A DNA stretch of 64,000 nt, from the NCBI RefSeq assembly GCF_034067285.1, contig NZ_CP139286.1, positions 124,001 to 188,000 of the forward strand. The letters run 5' to 3'. Numbering within the stretch: position 1 is the first letter of the stretch; each line of letters begins with the position of its first letter. A program made the position numbers and the translations under genes. Source of the DNA: Acinetobacter pittii. GTDB taxonomy: Bacteria; Pseudomonadota; Gammaproteobacteria; Pseudomonadales; Moraxellaceae. A model generated the notes under the pieces. It had not been told where the DNA came from and did not search any database. It saw only the letters and a list, made by a program, of their open reading frames with translations. Below, piece after piece: positions 56,148 to 64,000 of this stretch.

Positions 56148-57848
56148 ATGACAAAAATACAAATCAAACAAAGACCTTTATTAACACGCCCTGAACAGTT
56201 TCAGGGCGTGCCTCCGTTTATTGCTGAAATTTTAGCAAGACGTGGAGTGAAATCTGAACAGGAATTAGAGTTAAAACTTAAGAACTTATTAGCTCCACAG
56301 CTCAAGGGACTAGAAACCGCTGTGGCATTAATAGATCAAGCCATTGATGAGCAGAAAAAAATTGTTATTGTCGGTGATTATGATGCCGATGGTGCAACCA
56401 GCACAGCATTAATGGTATTGGTGCTTCGCGATATGGGAGCACAAGTCGACTATTTGGTTCCAGACCGATTTAAATACGGTTATGGACTTACCCCTGCAAT
56501 TGCAGAACTTGCACATCAAACATATCAGCCTGACCTACTGATTACTGTTGATAATGGTATTTCCAGTCATACTGGTGTGGATGCCGCGCATGCGCTAGGC
56601 ATGCAAGTTATTATTACCGATCATCATTTAACGACCAAAGAAACGCCTCTGGCAGAAGCAGTGGTAAATCCTAACCAGTTAGGTTGTGAGTTTCCAAGTA
56701 AAGCGCTTGCAGGTGTTGGAGTTGCATTTTATGTGCTGGCTAATTTAGCGAGTTTACGTAGTAAACAAGGTAAAAGTACGAGTAAAGTCACTCAATATTT
56801 AGATTTGGTTGCTTTGGGAACTTATGCCGATGTTGCTGTCCTAGATTATAACAACCGCATTTTGGTCGATGCAGGCGTGAAGCGCATTCAGCAACATCAA
56901 TGCCGAGTTGGAATATTAGCACTGTTAGATATTGCTGGCCGTGAGGCTTCATCTTTGCGTGCACAAGATTTAGGTTTTGTTTTAGGTCCGCGTATTAACG
57001 CTGCTGGACGCATGGAGAGCATGCGCATTGGGATCGAATGCTTGTTGGCAGACTCTATGGAAACTGCCTATCCGATCGCGAGACAATTAAATCAATTAAA
57101 TATTGAGCGGCGTCAAATCGAAGGGGAGATGAAGCAACAAGCCTTATCTGCTTTAGATAGCTTGCAGCTTTCAAAGGAAGATATTCCTCCAGCTCTTGTA
57201 CTCTTCGAAGAAAATTGGCATCAAGGTGTGATTGGAATTGTAGCAGGGCGTTTAAAAGAACAGTTTCATCGTCCCACTATTGTGTTTGCACCAGATGAAG
57301 ACGGTATCCATATTAAGGGGTCTGCACGTTCAATTGACGGTGTACATATAAGAGATACGATTGAACAGGTTGCGGAGCAACATCCAGAACTGGTTAGCCA
57401 TTTTGGCGGTCATGCAGCAGCGGCTGGTTTAACCATACGTAAAGAAAACTTTGAGGCTTTTAAAACAGCATTTACCAATTGCATTGCAGAAATGGAAGAA
57501 TCTTTGTTTCAAGCAACTCTCTGGACGGATGGAGAACTGCCTGCTTCTGCCTTACAACTCGATACTTTAGACTGGATAGAACAGCTAGGGCCATGGGGGC
57601 AAAAATTCCCTTTTCCGCAATTTGAAGGGTATTTTAAAGTTGTTGATTATCGTTGGCTTAAAGAAGCACATCTCAAACTTAGATTGGCACTAGATCAATA
57701 TGTTTTTGATGCGATTGCTTTTAATGCCGCAGGCAAATTTGAATTTAACCCTATGCAAGATGAAGTTCATTTGGTCTATGAAATAGACCGAAATGCATTT
57801 AATGGTAATGTAAATTTGCAATTGCGCATCATACATTTGAACCAATAA
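56148..57848 (+). CDS. recJ: Single-stranded-DNA exonuclease RecJ
   Basis: 566 residues; its ATG follows the pdxH stop with no gap. DHH phosphoesterase motifs: VGDYDADGATSTALM near residue 70, TVDNGISSHTG, DHHLTTKETPLAEAVVNPNQ near residue 165, LGTYADVAVL, and the DHHA1 domain motif FGGHAAAAGLTIR near residue 425, then the OB-like RecJ C-terminal domain. A 5'-3' exonuclease for recombinational and mismatch repair. Confidence 0.96.
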   Translation: MTKIQIKQRPLLTRPEQFQGVPPFIAEILARRGVKSEQELELKLKNLLAPQLKGLETAVALIDQAIDEQKKIVIVGDYDADGATSTALMVLVLRDMGAQVDYLVPDRFKYGYGLTPAIAELAHQTYQPDLLITVDNGISSHTGVDAAHALGMQVIITDHHLTTKETPLAEAVVNPNQLGCEFPSKALAGVGVAFYVLANLASLRSKQGKSTSKVTQYLDLVALGTYADVAVLDYNNRILVDAGVKRIQQHQCRVGILALLDIAGREASSLRAQDLGFVLGPRINAAGRMESMRIGIECLLADSMETAYPIARQLNQLNIERRQIEGEMKQQALSALDSLQLSKEDIPPALVLFEENWHQGVIGIVAGRLKEQFHRPTIVFAPDEDGIHIKGSARSIDGVHIRDTIEQVAEQHPELVSHFGGHAAAAGLTIRKENFEAFKTAFTNCIAEMEESLFQATLWTDGELPASALQLDTLDWIEQLGPWGQKFPFPQFEGYFKVVDYRWLKEAHLKLRLALDQYVFDAIAFNAAGKFEFNPMQDEVHLVYEIDRNAFNGNVNLQLRIIHLNQ

Positions 57849-57877
57849 AAAAATCCGCTCAATTGAGCGGATTTTTT
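57847..57877. terminator. Bidirectional rho-independent terminator
   Basis: AAAAAATCCGCTC-AATT-GAGCGGATTTTTT between recJ (plus) and the porin-like gene (minus). Confidence 0.92.
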
Positions 57878-57893
57878 ATGACTTTAGGCTTGA

Positions 57894-58661
57894 TTAGAAG
57901 CGGTATGCTGCACGAACACCATAAGTCTTGTCGTTATCACCGAATCCAACACGACCTTCAACACTTACTTGCTGATTTAAGAATTTTTTAGCATTGATAC
58001 CAAATTCATCTTTATCAGTTAAGTCGTTGTTGTAGTAATCTGCACCAACACTTAAAGTTTTGTCGATGTAGTAGTCGCCACGAACTTTATATTCGTCTAG
58101 GTCACCAAACGCACCATAAGCTTCAAGATTTACGTCATGTTGACCTACTTGAGTTACGTATTTAGCACGTACTGTTGGATCAGCACCGTCTTTACCGTCT
58201 TTTTCGTCGTAACCTTTAACACCTAGAGCAAGTAATAAACCAGGAGCTGGTAAATAACCTACTTCAGCTGCATAAGTCGTTACTTTACGGTCAATATTAG
58301 TGTTATCAATTTCACGTTCAGTTCTACCTACATCACCGCTAAGGTAGAAATCTGAGTTAGGAACGTAGTATTCAACACCTACGCCATATTGAGTATCTTT
58401 TGTACCGCTGTTATCGCCATAGTTGATAAGGGCGTTAACGTTACTTGCGCGGCTTAAGAATGCTGCTTCGGCAAGTGGAGCATTACGAGTTTGAACAGGA
58501 TTAAAGTAATAAGTCCCGTCAACACCGAATTTACTTACGCTGCTACCGTTGTCTGGATCAAGATAATTGTAAGAACCACCAACTTCAGCTTGGTAAGCGT
58601 TTGCTGTGCCACTTACTGCAAGAGCAGATAAAAGAGCTGATGCAATTGCTAGTTTTTTCAT
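57894..58661 (-). CDS. Putative outer-membrane porin
   Basis: 255 residues with signal peptide (MKKLAIASALLSALAVSGTANA). The mature protein is a series of amphipathic strands (YQAEVGGSYNYLDPDNG, YGVGVEYYVPNSDFYLSGDVG, YKVRGDYYIDKTLSVGADYY) ending in GVRAAYRF, with the terminal Phe signal for BAM. It resembles the Acinetobacter 'putative porin' group related to Omp33-36; substrate specificity is unknown. A good divergent promoter lies upstream and a terminator downstream, so it is a monocistronic, probably well-expressed gene. Confidence 0.78.
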   Translation of the reverse strand: MKKLAIASALLSALAVSGTANAYQAEVGGSYNYLDPDNGSSVSKFGVDGTYYFNPVQTRNAPLAEAAFLSRASNVNALINYGDNSGTKDTQYGVGVEYYVPNSDFYLSGDVGRTEREIDNTNIDRKVTTYAAEVGYLPAPGLLLALGVKGYDEKDGKDGADPTVRAKYVTQVGQHDVNLEAYGAFGDLDEYKVRGDYYIDKTLSVGADYYNNDLTDKDEFGINAKKFLNQQVSVEGRVGFGDNDKTYGVRAAYRF

Positions 58662-58713
58662 GGAATCTCTCCCCTCTAAAAAGCGATTTTATAAATGTTT
58701 TGTTACAACTTTA

Positions 58714-58741
58714 AGTCTAGACGAAAAAGCTTGATCGTCAA
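58714..58741 (-). promoter_or_regulatory. Promoter of the porin-like gene
   Basis: On the minus strand TTGACG (58741-58736), a 16-bp spacer and TAGACT (58719-58714), about 50 bp before the start codon. Confidence 0.5.
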
Positions 58742-59053
58742 TCTTACTCAAGTAACCGTACTGTAACCGTGTGCTATTTATGTAAAGTAATTTAATTTAA
58801 CCAATTGATTTTAAAATATAAAAACATAATGTTTTATTTTATTAAAATTGAGGATATTTTGTGTAGATCATAAAAAATGCTGTAAAAGTACCCAATTTTG
58901 TATGAGGATGTTACCAATTAAACTTAAAATAAAATGAAGGATGTTTAGAATTTAAATGTGTGAAATATGAGGAGAAATATAAAGCAGGTTCGTAGATAAC
59001 CGCAGCTATGCTAAAATAATTGACTGTTTATCTGCTTTTATGGGAACACTCGC
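58742..59053. other. Divergent intergenic region, porin-prfB
   Basis: About 310 bases, very AT-rich, without a gene. It should contain the prfB promoter, but no convincing -35/-10 pair stands out. Confidence 0.5.
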
Positions 59054-60149
59054 GTGGAAATTAATCCTTATCTAAACCAATTGAAAGACTTAACTGATCG
59101 TAGCCAAACACTACGGGGGTATCTTTGACTACGATCTGAAAAAAGAACGTTTAGAAGAAGTTTTACGTGAGTTAGAAGATCCTGCGATCTGGAACGATCA
59201 AAGCCGTGCTCAGGCAATGGCGAAAGAAAAGGGCGAACTAGAAAACGTTATTAATGTATTGGATGGCTTATCTACACAGCTTGACGATGCAAAAGCAATG
59301 TTGGATTTGGCTGTAGAAGCTGACGATGAGAGCTTGCTTGAGGATGTTCAATCAGAGCTTGGTGCGGCTGAAGATGAACTGGCTAAACTCGAATTCCGTC
59401 GTATGTTTAGCAACCCTATGGACCCGAATCCTTGTTATGTAGAGATTCAATCAGGTTCAGGTGGTACCGAAGCACAAGATTGGGCATCTATGCTATTACG
59501 TATGTATATGCGCTGGATTGAACGTCATGGCTTTAAAGCAGAACTTATGGAAGTGTCTGATGGCGATGTCGCTGGTATTAAATCAGCAACTATACGTGTT
59601 GAAGGTGAATATGCCTACGGTTGGTTACGCACAGAGTCAGGCGTACACCGTTTAGTCCGTAAATCACCATTTGATAGTGGTAACCGCCGTCATACTTCAT
59701 TCTCTGCGGTATTTATTTCACCAGAAGTTGATGACAATATTGAAATTGATATTAATCCTTCTGATGTTCGTACTGATACCTACCGTGCATCGGGTGCAGG
59801 TGGTCAGCATATTAACAAAACTGACTCTGCTGTACGTTTGACTCACATTCCAACAGGTATTGTGGTGGCGTGTCAGAACCAACGTTCGCAACATGCTAAC
59901 CGTGACCACGCATGGAAACAGTTACGTGCGCGTTTGTATGAATTAGAAATGCAAAAACGTAATGAAGCGGCTCAAGCTCTAGAAGACTCGAAGTCTGATA
60001 TTGGTTGGGGAAGCCAAATTCGTTCATATGTATTAGATGATTCTCGTATTAAAGATTTACGCACAGGTGTAGAAAACTCTAATACAGGTGCTGTTCTTGA
60101 TGGTGACCTTGATCGTTTTATCGAAGCGAGTTTAAAGCAAGGTTTATAA
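59054..60149 (+). CDS. prfB: Peptide chain release factor 2, with programmed +1 frameshift
   Basis: GTG start at 59054; codon 25 is an in-frame TGA (59126-59128) in the context CGG GGG TAT CTT TGA C, the classic RF2 autoregulatory site, where the SD-like GGGGG pairs with 16S rRNA and CTT slips +1. Reading resumes with GAC TAC GAT at 59127 and runs to 60149, giving 364 residues, close to the 365 of Escherichia coli RF2. The second part carries the SPF stop-codon recognition motif (RKSPFDSGN) and the catalytic GGQ ([12 protein letters not shown]). It releases peptides at UAA and UGA; low RF2 promotes the frameshift. Confidence 0.97.
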
Positions 60150-60265
60150 GAGTCTGCTGAACTTTTGGTTTAAATACAGTTCATCTATGAATATGTAGAA
60201 CTCTTGGATTTTTAGCGATTAAAACGGCAAAGCAGTTCAGCCTTCGAATGTTAATCGAAAAAATG

Positions 60266-60322
60266 CGATATGAATATCGAAAAAAATAGATATGAATATC
60301 GTAAAAATGCGATATTATGTTT
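60266..60322 (+). promoter_or_regulatory. Phased operator repeats upstream of the ArsR-family gene
   Basis: The 12-base palindrome GATATGAATATC occurs at 60267-60278 and 60289-60300, exactly 22 bp apart (two helical turns), and a third half-match, GATATTATG, starts at 60311, again 22 bp on. The first copy is flanked by C and G, extending the symmetry. This is a probable binding array for the ArsR-type repressor encoded 50 bp downstream. Confidence 0.65.
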
Positions 60323-60370
60323 TCGAAATGCTGAACAAAGCTTTGTTCGTTTAAAAGACGTGTTGAGCCT

Positions 60371-60673
60371 ATGGATATTGATGCAATTAGCAAAGCCCTT
60401 TCCAATCCTCTTCGTCGGCAAATTTTGCAATGGTTAAAAGAACCTGCACATTATTTACCGATTGAAGAATGTGGTGGTAGTTTTGAGAAGGGTGTTTGCG
60501 CAGGTCATATTGAACGCTTGGGTAAAGTAGCTCAGTCTACGATGTCTAATCATTTGTCTGTATTACAACAGGCGGGGCTTATTCAGGTCCAAAAATATGG
60601 TCAATGGTCTTATTTTTCACGTAACGAAGCTTTGATTCAGCAATATATCGAACATTTAAAACAAACACTTTAA
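60371..60673 (+). CDS. ArsR-family transcriptional regulator
   Basis: 100 residues, a winged helix: ISKALSNPLRRQILQWL, then the recognition helix AQSTMSNHLSVLQQAGLI and the wing VQKYGQWSYFSRN. Two Cys flank a variable segment (ECGGSFEKGVCAGH), not the ELCVCDL metal site of ArsR, so it could sense electrophiles or thiol stress rather than arsenic. It precedes the Old Yellow Enzyme gene by 28 bp, and the two likely form an operon, as TetR-type NemR and NemA do in Escherichia coli. Self-regulation through the repeats upstream is inferred. Confidence 0.86.
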   Translation: MDIDAISKALSNPLRRQILQWLKEPAHYLPIEECGGSFEKGVCAGHIERLGKVAQSTMSNHLSVLQQAGLIQVQKYGQWSYFSRNEALIQQYIEHLKQTL

Positions 60674-60701
60674 ATTATTAAAAGTGTAAGTCGAGGCGAT
60701 T

Positions 60702-61760
60702 ATGGCTGAACTCAATACTCCTTTAACGATTGGTGATTTTGAAATCAAGAATCGATTGGTCATGGCTCCATTAACGCGTGCGCGTAGTGGTGAAAGCCGA
60801 GTACCGAATGATTTAATGGTTGAATACTATCAACAACGTGCAAATGCTGGTCTAATTTTGACTGAAGCAACAGTAATTGGTTCAAAAACTGTGGGTTATG
60901 CAGATACCCCGGGGTTATGGTCAGAAGAGCAAGCACAAGCTTGGAATAAAATTATTGAGGCTGTTCATGCTCAAGATTCTAAAATTGTAGTTCAACTTTG
61001 GCATGTAGGCCGTATTTCGCATCCTGAGCTTTTAGATGGTGATATTCCTGTTGCGCCAAGCGCGATTCAACCTGCGGGTGAAGTGAGCCTATTACGCCCT
61101 AAACGCCCGTATGTAAAACCGCGTGCGCTTTCATTAGAAGAAGTGAAAGAGGTGGTCGCTCAATATAAACATTCAGCAGAATTAGCTAAAGCAGCTGGTT
61201 TTGATGGTGTTGAGTTACACGCTGCAAATGGTTACTTAATTGACCAGTTCCTTCAAAGTAATACCAACCAACGTGATGACGAATACGGTGGTCCTGTTGA
61301 AAACCGTGCACGTTTATTATTAGAAGTGGTTGATGCATTTATTGAAGTGTGGGGCGCTGGCCGAGTAGGTGTACATATTGCACCACGTGGTGATTCACAC
61401 GATATGGGTGATGAAAACCCGTTAGCAACGTTTGGCTATGTGGTTGAACAGCTTAACCAACGTAATGTAGCTTTCATTTTCTCTCGTGAATATGAAGCTG
61501 CTGACAGTATTAGCCCTAAACTCCGCGAAAAATTTAATGGTGTATGGATTGCCAATGAGAACCTCACACCAGAGTCAGCAAAACGTATCTTGCGTGAAGA
61601 TCAGGCAGATGCTGTATCTTTTGGTAAGGCATATATTGCTAACCCAGATCTTTTACAGCGTTTAGAGCAAGATTTGCCACTAAACGAGCTTCAACCAACA
61701 ACTTTATATGCGAAAGGTGCTGAAGGTTATACAGACTATCCAACACTAGAAGCTTCATAA
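60702..61760 (+). CDS. Old Yellow Enzyme-family NADPH:alkene reductase (NemA-like)
   Basis: 352 residues. OYE barrel: FEIKNRLVMAPLTRARSGESRVP (FMN site), VQLWHVGRISHP, FDGVELHAANGYLIDQFLQ (His/Asn substrate pair), NQRDDEYGGPVENRARLLLEVV, and VSFGKAYIANPDL at the end. It reduces activated alkenes, quinones or nitro compounds such as N-ethylmaleimide. Downstream of the ArsR regulator. Named NemA-like by class; exact substrate unknown. Confidence 0.93.
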   Translation: MAELNTPLTIGDFEIKNRLVMAPLTRARSGESRVPNDLMVEYYQQRANAGLILTEATVIGSKTVGYADTPGLWSEEQAQAWNKIIEAVHAQDSKIVVQLWHVGRISHPELLDGDIPVAPSAIQPAGEVSLLRPKRPYVKPRALSLEEVKEVVAQYKHSAELAKAAGFDGVELHAANGYLIDQFLQSNTNQRDDEYGGPVENRARLLLEVVDAFIEVWGAGRVGVHIAPRGDSHDMGDENPLATFGYVVEQLNQRNVAFIFSREYEAADSISPKLREKFNGVWIANENLTPESAKRILREDQADAVSFGKAYIANPDLLQRLEQDLPLNELQPTTLYAKGAEGYTDYPTLEAS

Positions 61761-61824
61761 GATTCTTTGAAATGATGTTTTGCTGACTTCATCCATTTCT
61801 GAATTCAGTAAATCGCTTTTCTTG

Positions 61825-61864
61825 TAATGGTAGAGTTTAGGTATCGAAACTCTGCCATTTTTTC
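61825..61864 (+). terminator. Rho-independent terminator after the OYE gene
   Basis: AATGGTAGAGTTT ... AAACTCTGCCATT hairpin (one G-U pair) followed by T residues. Confidence 0.85.
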
Positions 61865-61918
61865 TATCTATGTTATATTTTCCCCAGTTTAAAACTTTGA
61901 TGATTTGAGGCAAACCGC

Positions 61919-63211
61919 TTGGCGACCCCTTTTTGGTACAACACCGCACTCCATTTATTAAAACCTTTTTACCACTGGCGGATAAAAAAACGTGCAGAAA
62001 GCCAGGAACTATATCATCAGGAATGTCTGGAAAGATTTGGGCCGTTTGAAACTCCGAAAAATGTGAGAGCAATTTGGTTCCATGCTGTTTCGGTTGGAGA
62101 AACCAATGCTGCACAGCCTTTAATCGAGCATTATCTTAAACTTGGCCAGCCTGTATTAGTGACCAACACAACGAAAACAGGACAGGCACGTGCCAAATCA
62201 TTATTTTTAAAAGCGCCTTATTTAGATTTATTTCAAGCAGTTTATTTGCCTGTTGACCAAAAACATCTTTTAAAACAATTTTTTGAGTTGTACCAGCCAA
62301 AACTTTTAGCATTGGTTGAAACTGAGCTTTGGCCAAATTTAATTGATCAAGCCAAATTACAACAGGTTCCTTGTTTATTATTAAATGCGCGATTATCAGA
62401 AAAATCAGCTAAAGGTTATAGCCGCGTTTCAGGTCTAACAGCAGGAATGCTGAAACAAATTGACTGGGTATTGGCACAAGATAATGCGACTCGCCAACGC
62501 TATGTCGAGCTTGGCTTAGATCAACAAAAAAGTCAGGTAGTTGGAAATATTAAATTTGATATTCATGCACCCGAAGCTTTTATAAATCAGGCTGAGCAAT
62601 TACAACAACAATGGTATTTGGGACAGCGTAAAGTCCTAACAATTGCCAGTACACATGCACCCGAAGAACAACAAATTCTAGAAGCGCTTGCACCCTATTT
62701 AAAGTCAGATCCTGATTTAGTTTGTATTGTCGTACCTCGACATCCTGAACGTTTCGATGAAGTCTTTGAAATTTCCAAAAATTTAGATCTCGTCACTCAT
62801 CGTAGAAGTATGAATCATAGTATTCATGCCAGTACACAGGTTTATCTGGCGGATAGCATGGGTGAGCTTTGGTTATGGTACGCCTTAAGTCAGGTGTGTT
62901 TCGTGGGTGGATCGCTTAATGAACCGGGTGGTGGGCATAATATTTTAGAGCCTATGGTTTTAAATGTGCCGACAGTGATCGGGCCTCGTTACTTTAATTT
63001 CCAAACTATTGTTGATGAATTCATTGATGAAAATGGAGTGCTCATTGCCCAAGATGCTGAGCAAGTCGTAGCAATCTGGATGGCATGTTTAGCTGAACCT
63101 GATCAGACTCAACAAGTGGTTGAGCAGGCGCATAAAGTCTTGCAGCGTAACCAAGGTTCATTACAGAAACATATTGGTGTAATTAATCGGTATTTGGCCG
63201 AAAAATCATGA
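61919..63211 (+). CDS. waaA: 3-deoxy-D-manno-octulosonic acid transferase
   Basis: 430 residues; TTG start with GAGG ~8 bases upstream. GT30 features: short hydrophobic N-terminus, ECLERFGPFE with the catalytic-site Glu, IWFHAVSVGETNAAQPLI, LVTNTTKTGQARA, LVETELWPNLI, and the donor-site FVGGSLNEPGGGHNILEPM near residue 330. It adds Kdo residues to lipid IVA at the inner membrane. Its stop overlaps rsmE (ATGA). It complements the lpxC gene seen earlier in the window. Confidence 0.95.
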   Translation: MATPFWYNTALHLLKPFYHWRIKKRAESQELYHQECLERFGPFETPKNVRAIWFHAVSVGETNAAQPLIEHYLKLGQPVLVTNTTKTGQARAKSLFLKAPYLDLFQAVYLPVDQKHLLKQFFELYQPKLLALVETELWPNLIDQAKLQQVPCLLLNARLSEKSAKGYSRVSGLTAGMLKQIDWVLAQDNATRQRYVELGLDQQKSQVVGNIKFDIHAPEAFINQAEQLQQQWYLGQRKVLTIASTHAPEEQQILEALAPYLKSDPDLVCIVVPRHPERFDEVFEISKNLDLVTHRRSMNHSIHASTQVYLADSMGELWLWYALSQVCFVGGSLNEPGGGHNILEPMVLNVPTVIGPRYFNFQTIVDEFIDENGVLIAQDAEQVVAIWMACLAEPDQTQQVVEQAHKVLQRNQGSLQKHIGVINRYLAEKS

Positions 63212-63915
63212 ATATCGTTTTGCTAGAACCTGAAGATGTTCAGTCAGAGTTGTGGTCAGTCCGCTCAAAGCGCCAATTACAGCATTTACGTGAACATCTT
63301 GATATTACGGTCGGCCAAAATTTAAAAGTTGGCATTCGTAATGGTGCTCGTTATATCACTGAAATTGTTTCGATTAATGAGCATGAAGTTTGTATACGTC
63401 CTATTAATGCAGAAGCTGTACCTGCAAAACTTCCGGTTCATTTAATCGTAGCTTTACCAAGGCCCAAAGTTTTACGCCGTCTAATTATGGACAGTGTGAC
63501 TCTAGGTGTTGAAAGAATTAGTTTGATTCATAGCTATCGCGTAGATAAAAGCTATTGGCAAACACCATTTTTACAACAACTCGATCACTATGTGACTTTA
63601 GGTCTTGAGCAGGCAGGGGATACGATTGTTCCTGAAATTCAGATGTATAAACGCTTTAAACCTTTTGTTGAAGATGTTTTGCCAAGCTTAATTTCAAAGG
63701 AAAGCCCCGCTTATGTGGCTCATCCTTATGCCGAGCAAAGTATGCCATTCAATATTCCACATGCGTGTAGCGTAATCGTGGGACCTGAAGGCGGCTTTAT
63801 TCCTTATGAAGTTGATTTGCTCACAAAAAACGGCTGCCAAGCTGTGAGCTTAGGCAACCGTATTTTAAGAACTGAAACGTCTATTTCTTATATTTTAGGT
63901 CGTCTCTTTAGTTGA
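63208..63915 (+). CDS. rsmE: 16S rRNA m3U1498 methyltransferase
   Basis: 235 residues; ATGA overlap with waaA. A SPOUT methyltransferase: N-terminal PUA-like part with HLREHLDITVGQNLKVGI, then LIVALPRPKVLRRLI, GVERISLIHSYRVDKSYW, the knot SVIVGPEGGFIPYEVDLL and LGNRILRTETSISYIL, the conserved RsmE ending. It methylates U1498 of 16S rRNA with SAM. Its last 21 bases overlap the convergent gene at the window end. Confidence 0.95.
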   Translation: MNIVLLEPEDVQSELWSVRSKRQLQHLREHLDITVGQNLKVGIRNGARYITEIVSINEHEVCIRPINAEAVPAKLPVHLIVALPRPKVLRRLIMDSVTLGVERISLIHSYRVDKSYWQTPFLQQLDHYVTLGLEQAGDTIVPEIQMYKRFKPFVEDVLPSLISKESPAYVAHPYAEQSMPFNIPHACSVIVGPEGGFIPYEVDLLTKNGCQAVSLGNRILRTETSISYILGRLFS

Positions 63916-64000
63916 TGTTTCTGGGGTTAAAAGTGGCTGGTTGGCAGCCATTTTTAATTCCTGAATTGGGTAAGGAATATTAATATCGTTGTCATTGAAA
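63895..64000 (-). CDS. 3' end of an MscS-family mechanosensitive channel gene (truncated by window)
   Basis: The minus strand ending at TAA (63895-63897) reads ...NDINIPYPIQELKMAANQ..., then a short polar tail. The INIPYPIQEL segment is the typical C-terminus of small-conductance MscS channels (IxxPYPQxxx). Only ~34 residues are visible; the start lies beyond base 64000. It overlaps the rsmE 3' end by 21 bp. Confidence 0.72.
   Translation of the reverse strand, partial: FNDNDINIPYPIQELKMAANQPLLTPETSTKETT

Noticed and set aside
59217..60149. prfB starting at the internal ATG at 59217
   Set aside because: The upstream GTG, in-frame TGA and frameshift site restore the normal RF2 length and N-terminal domain.

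Overview
This AT-rich window carries the gene content and order of an Acinetobacter chromosome, most likely the A. baumannii/calcoaceticus complex. Support comes from yqiA-parE, a murG-murC-ddlB-ftsQAZ-lpxC run followed by a dciA-like gene and an M23 peptidase, aceE-aceF, and guaB, glmM, pdxH, recJ, prfB, waaA and rsmE. Identification rests on reading the translated sequence; no database search was run. Most of the window is core chromosome. Two stretches look accessory: about 1-3900 and 25535-29035.

Layout. 1-3900 is a very AT-rich block: the 3' part of a long secreted-type protein ending in an M15-like peptidoglycan peptidase domain, a lipoprotein gene 3 bp behind it (a likely effector/immunity pair), a HAD phosphatase and a small exported protein. 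3944-9231 holds two alpha/beta hydrolases, parE and an SDR oxidoreductase. 9335-16386 is a urate catabolism locus: FAD urate hydroxylase, HIU hydrolase, OHCU decarboxylase, allantoinase, allantoicase and ureidoglycolate lyase, with an NCS2 permease and a Tsx-like outer-membrane channel. Together they would convert urate to glyoxylate and urea. 16639-24845 holds a short HPF, envelope and redox genes (a beta-barrel, DsbD), a diguanylate cyclase, an esterase, DUF2147, YffB and xthA. Downstream of xthA, on the minus strand, is an unannotated GGA-rich RNA with a terminator, which looks like a CsrB/RsmY-type decoy of CsrA.

24884-29131 is pyrE followed by a two-gene restriction-modification cassette. 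A second, slightly diverged copy of the last 56 bp of pyrE, with its own terminator, lies on the far side, so the cassette is bracketed by direct repeats. 29143-32877 holds a Fur-boxed TonB receptor, a DUF1737 gene and gshB. 33115-41169 is the peptidoglycan/division cluster and lpxC. 42756-47461 is the pyruvate dehydrogenase E1-E2 pair. 47885-48694 is a manganese (yybP-ykoY) riboswitch with a GDT1-family Mn exporter. 48754-50960 is a second Fur-boxed TonB receptor. 51138-58661 holds a diiron MBL protein, a Cys-cluster protein, guaB, glmM, pdxH, recJ and a porin-like protein. 59054-63999 holds prfB with its programmed +1 frameshift, an ArsR regulator with phased operator repeats ahead of an Old Yellow Enzyme gene, waaA, rsmE and the 3' end of an MscS-family channel.

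No tRNA, rRNA, CRISPR array, transposase or integrase was seen. The observations most worth following are the Rsm/Csr-like sRNA at 23772-23926, the duplicated pyrE tail around the restriction-modification cassette, the M15 effector/immunity pair, and the 22-bp-phased operator at 60266-60322.
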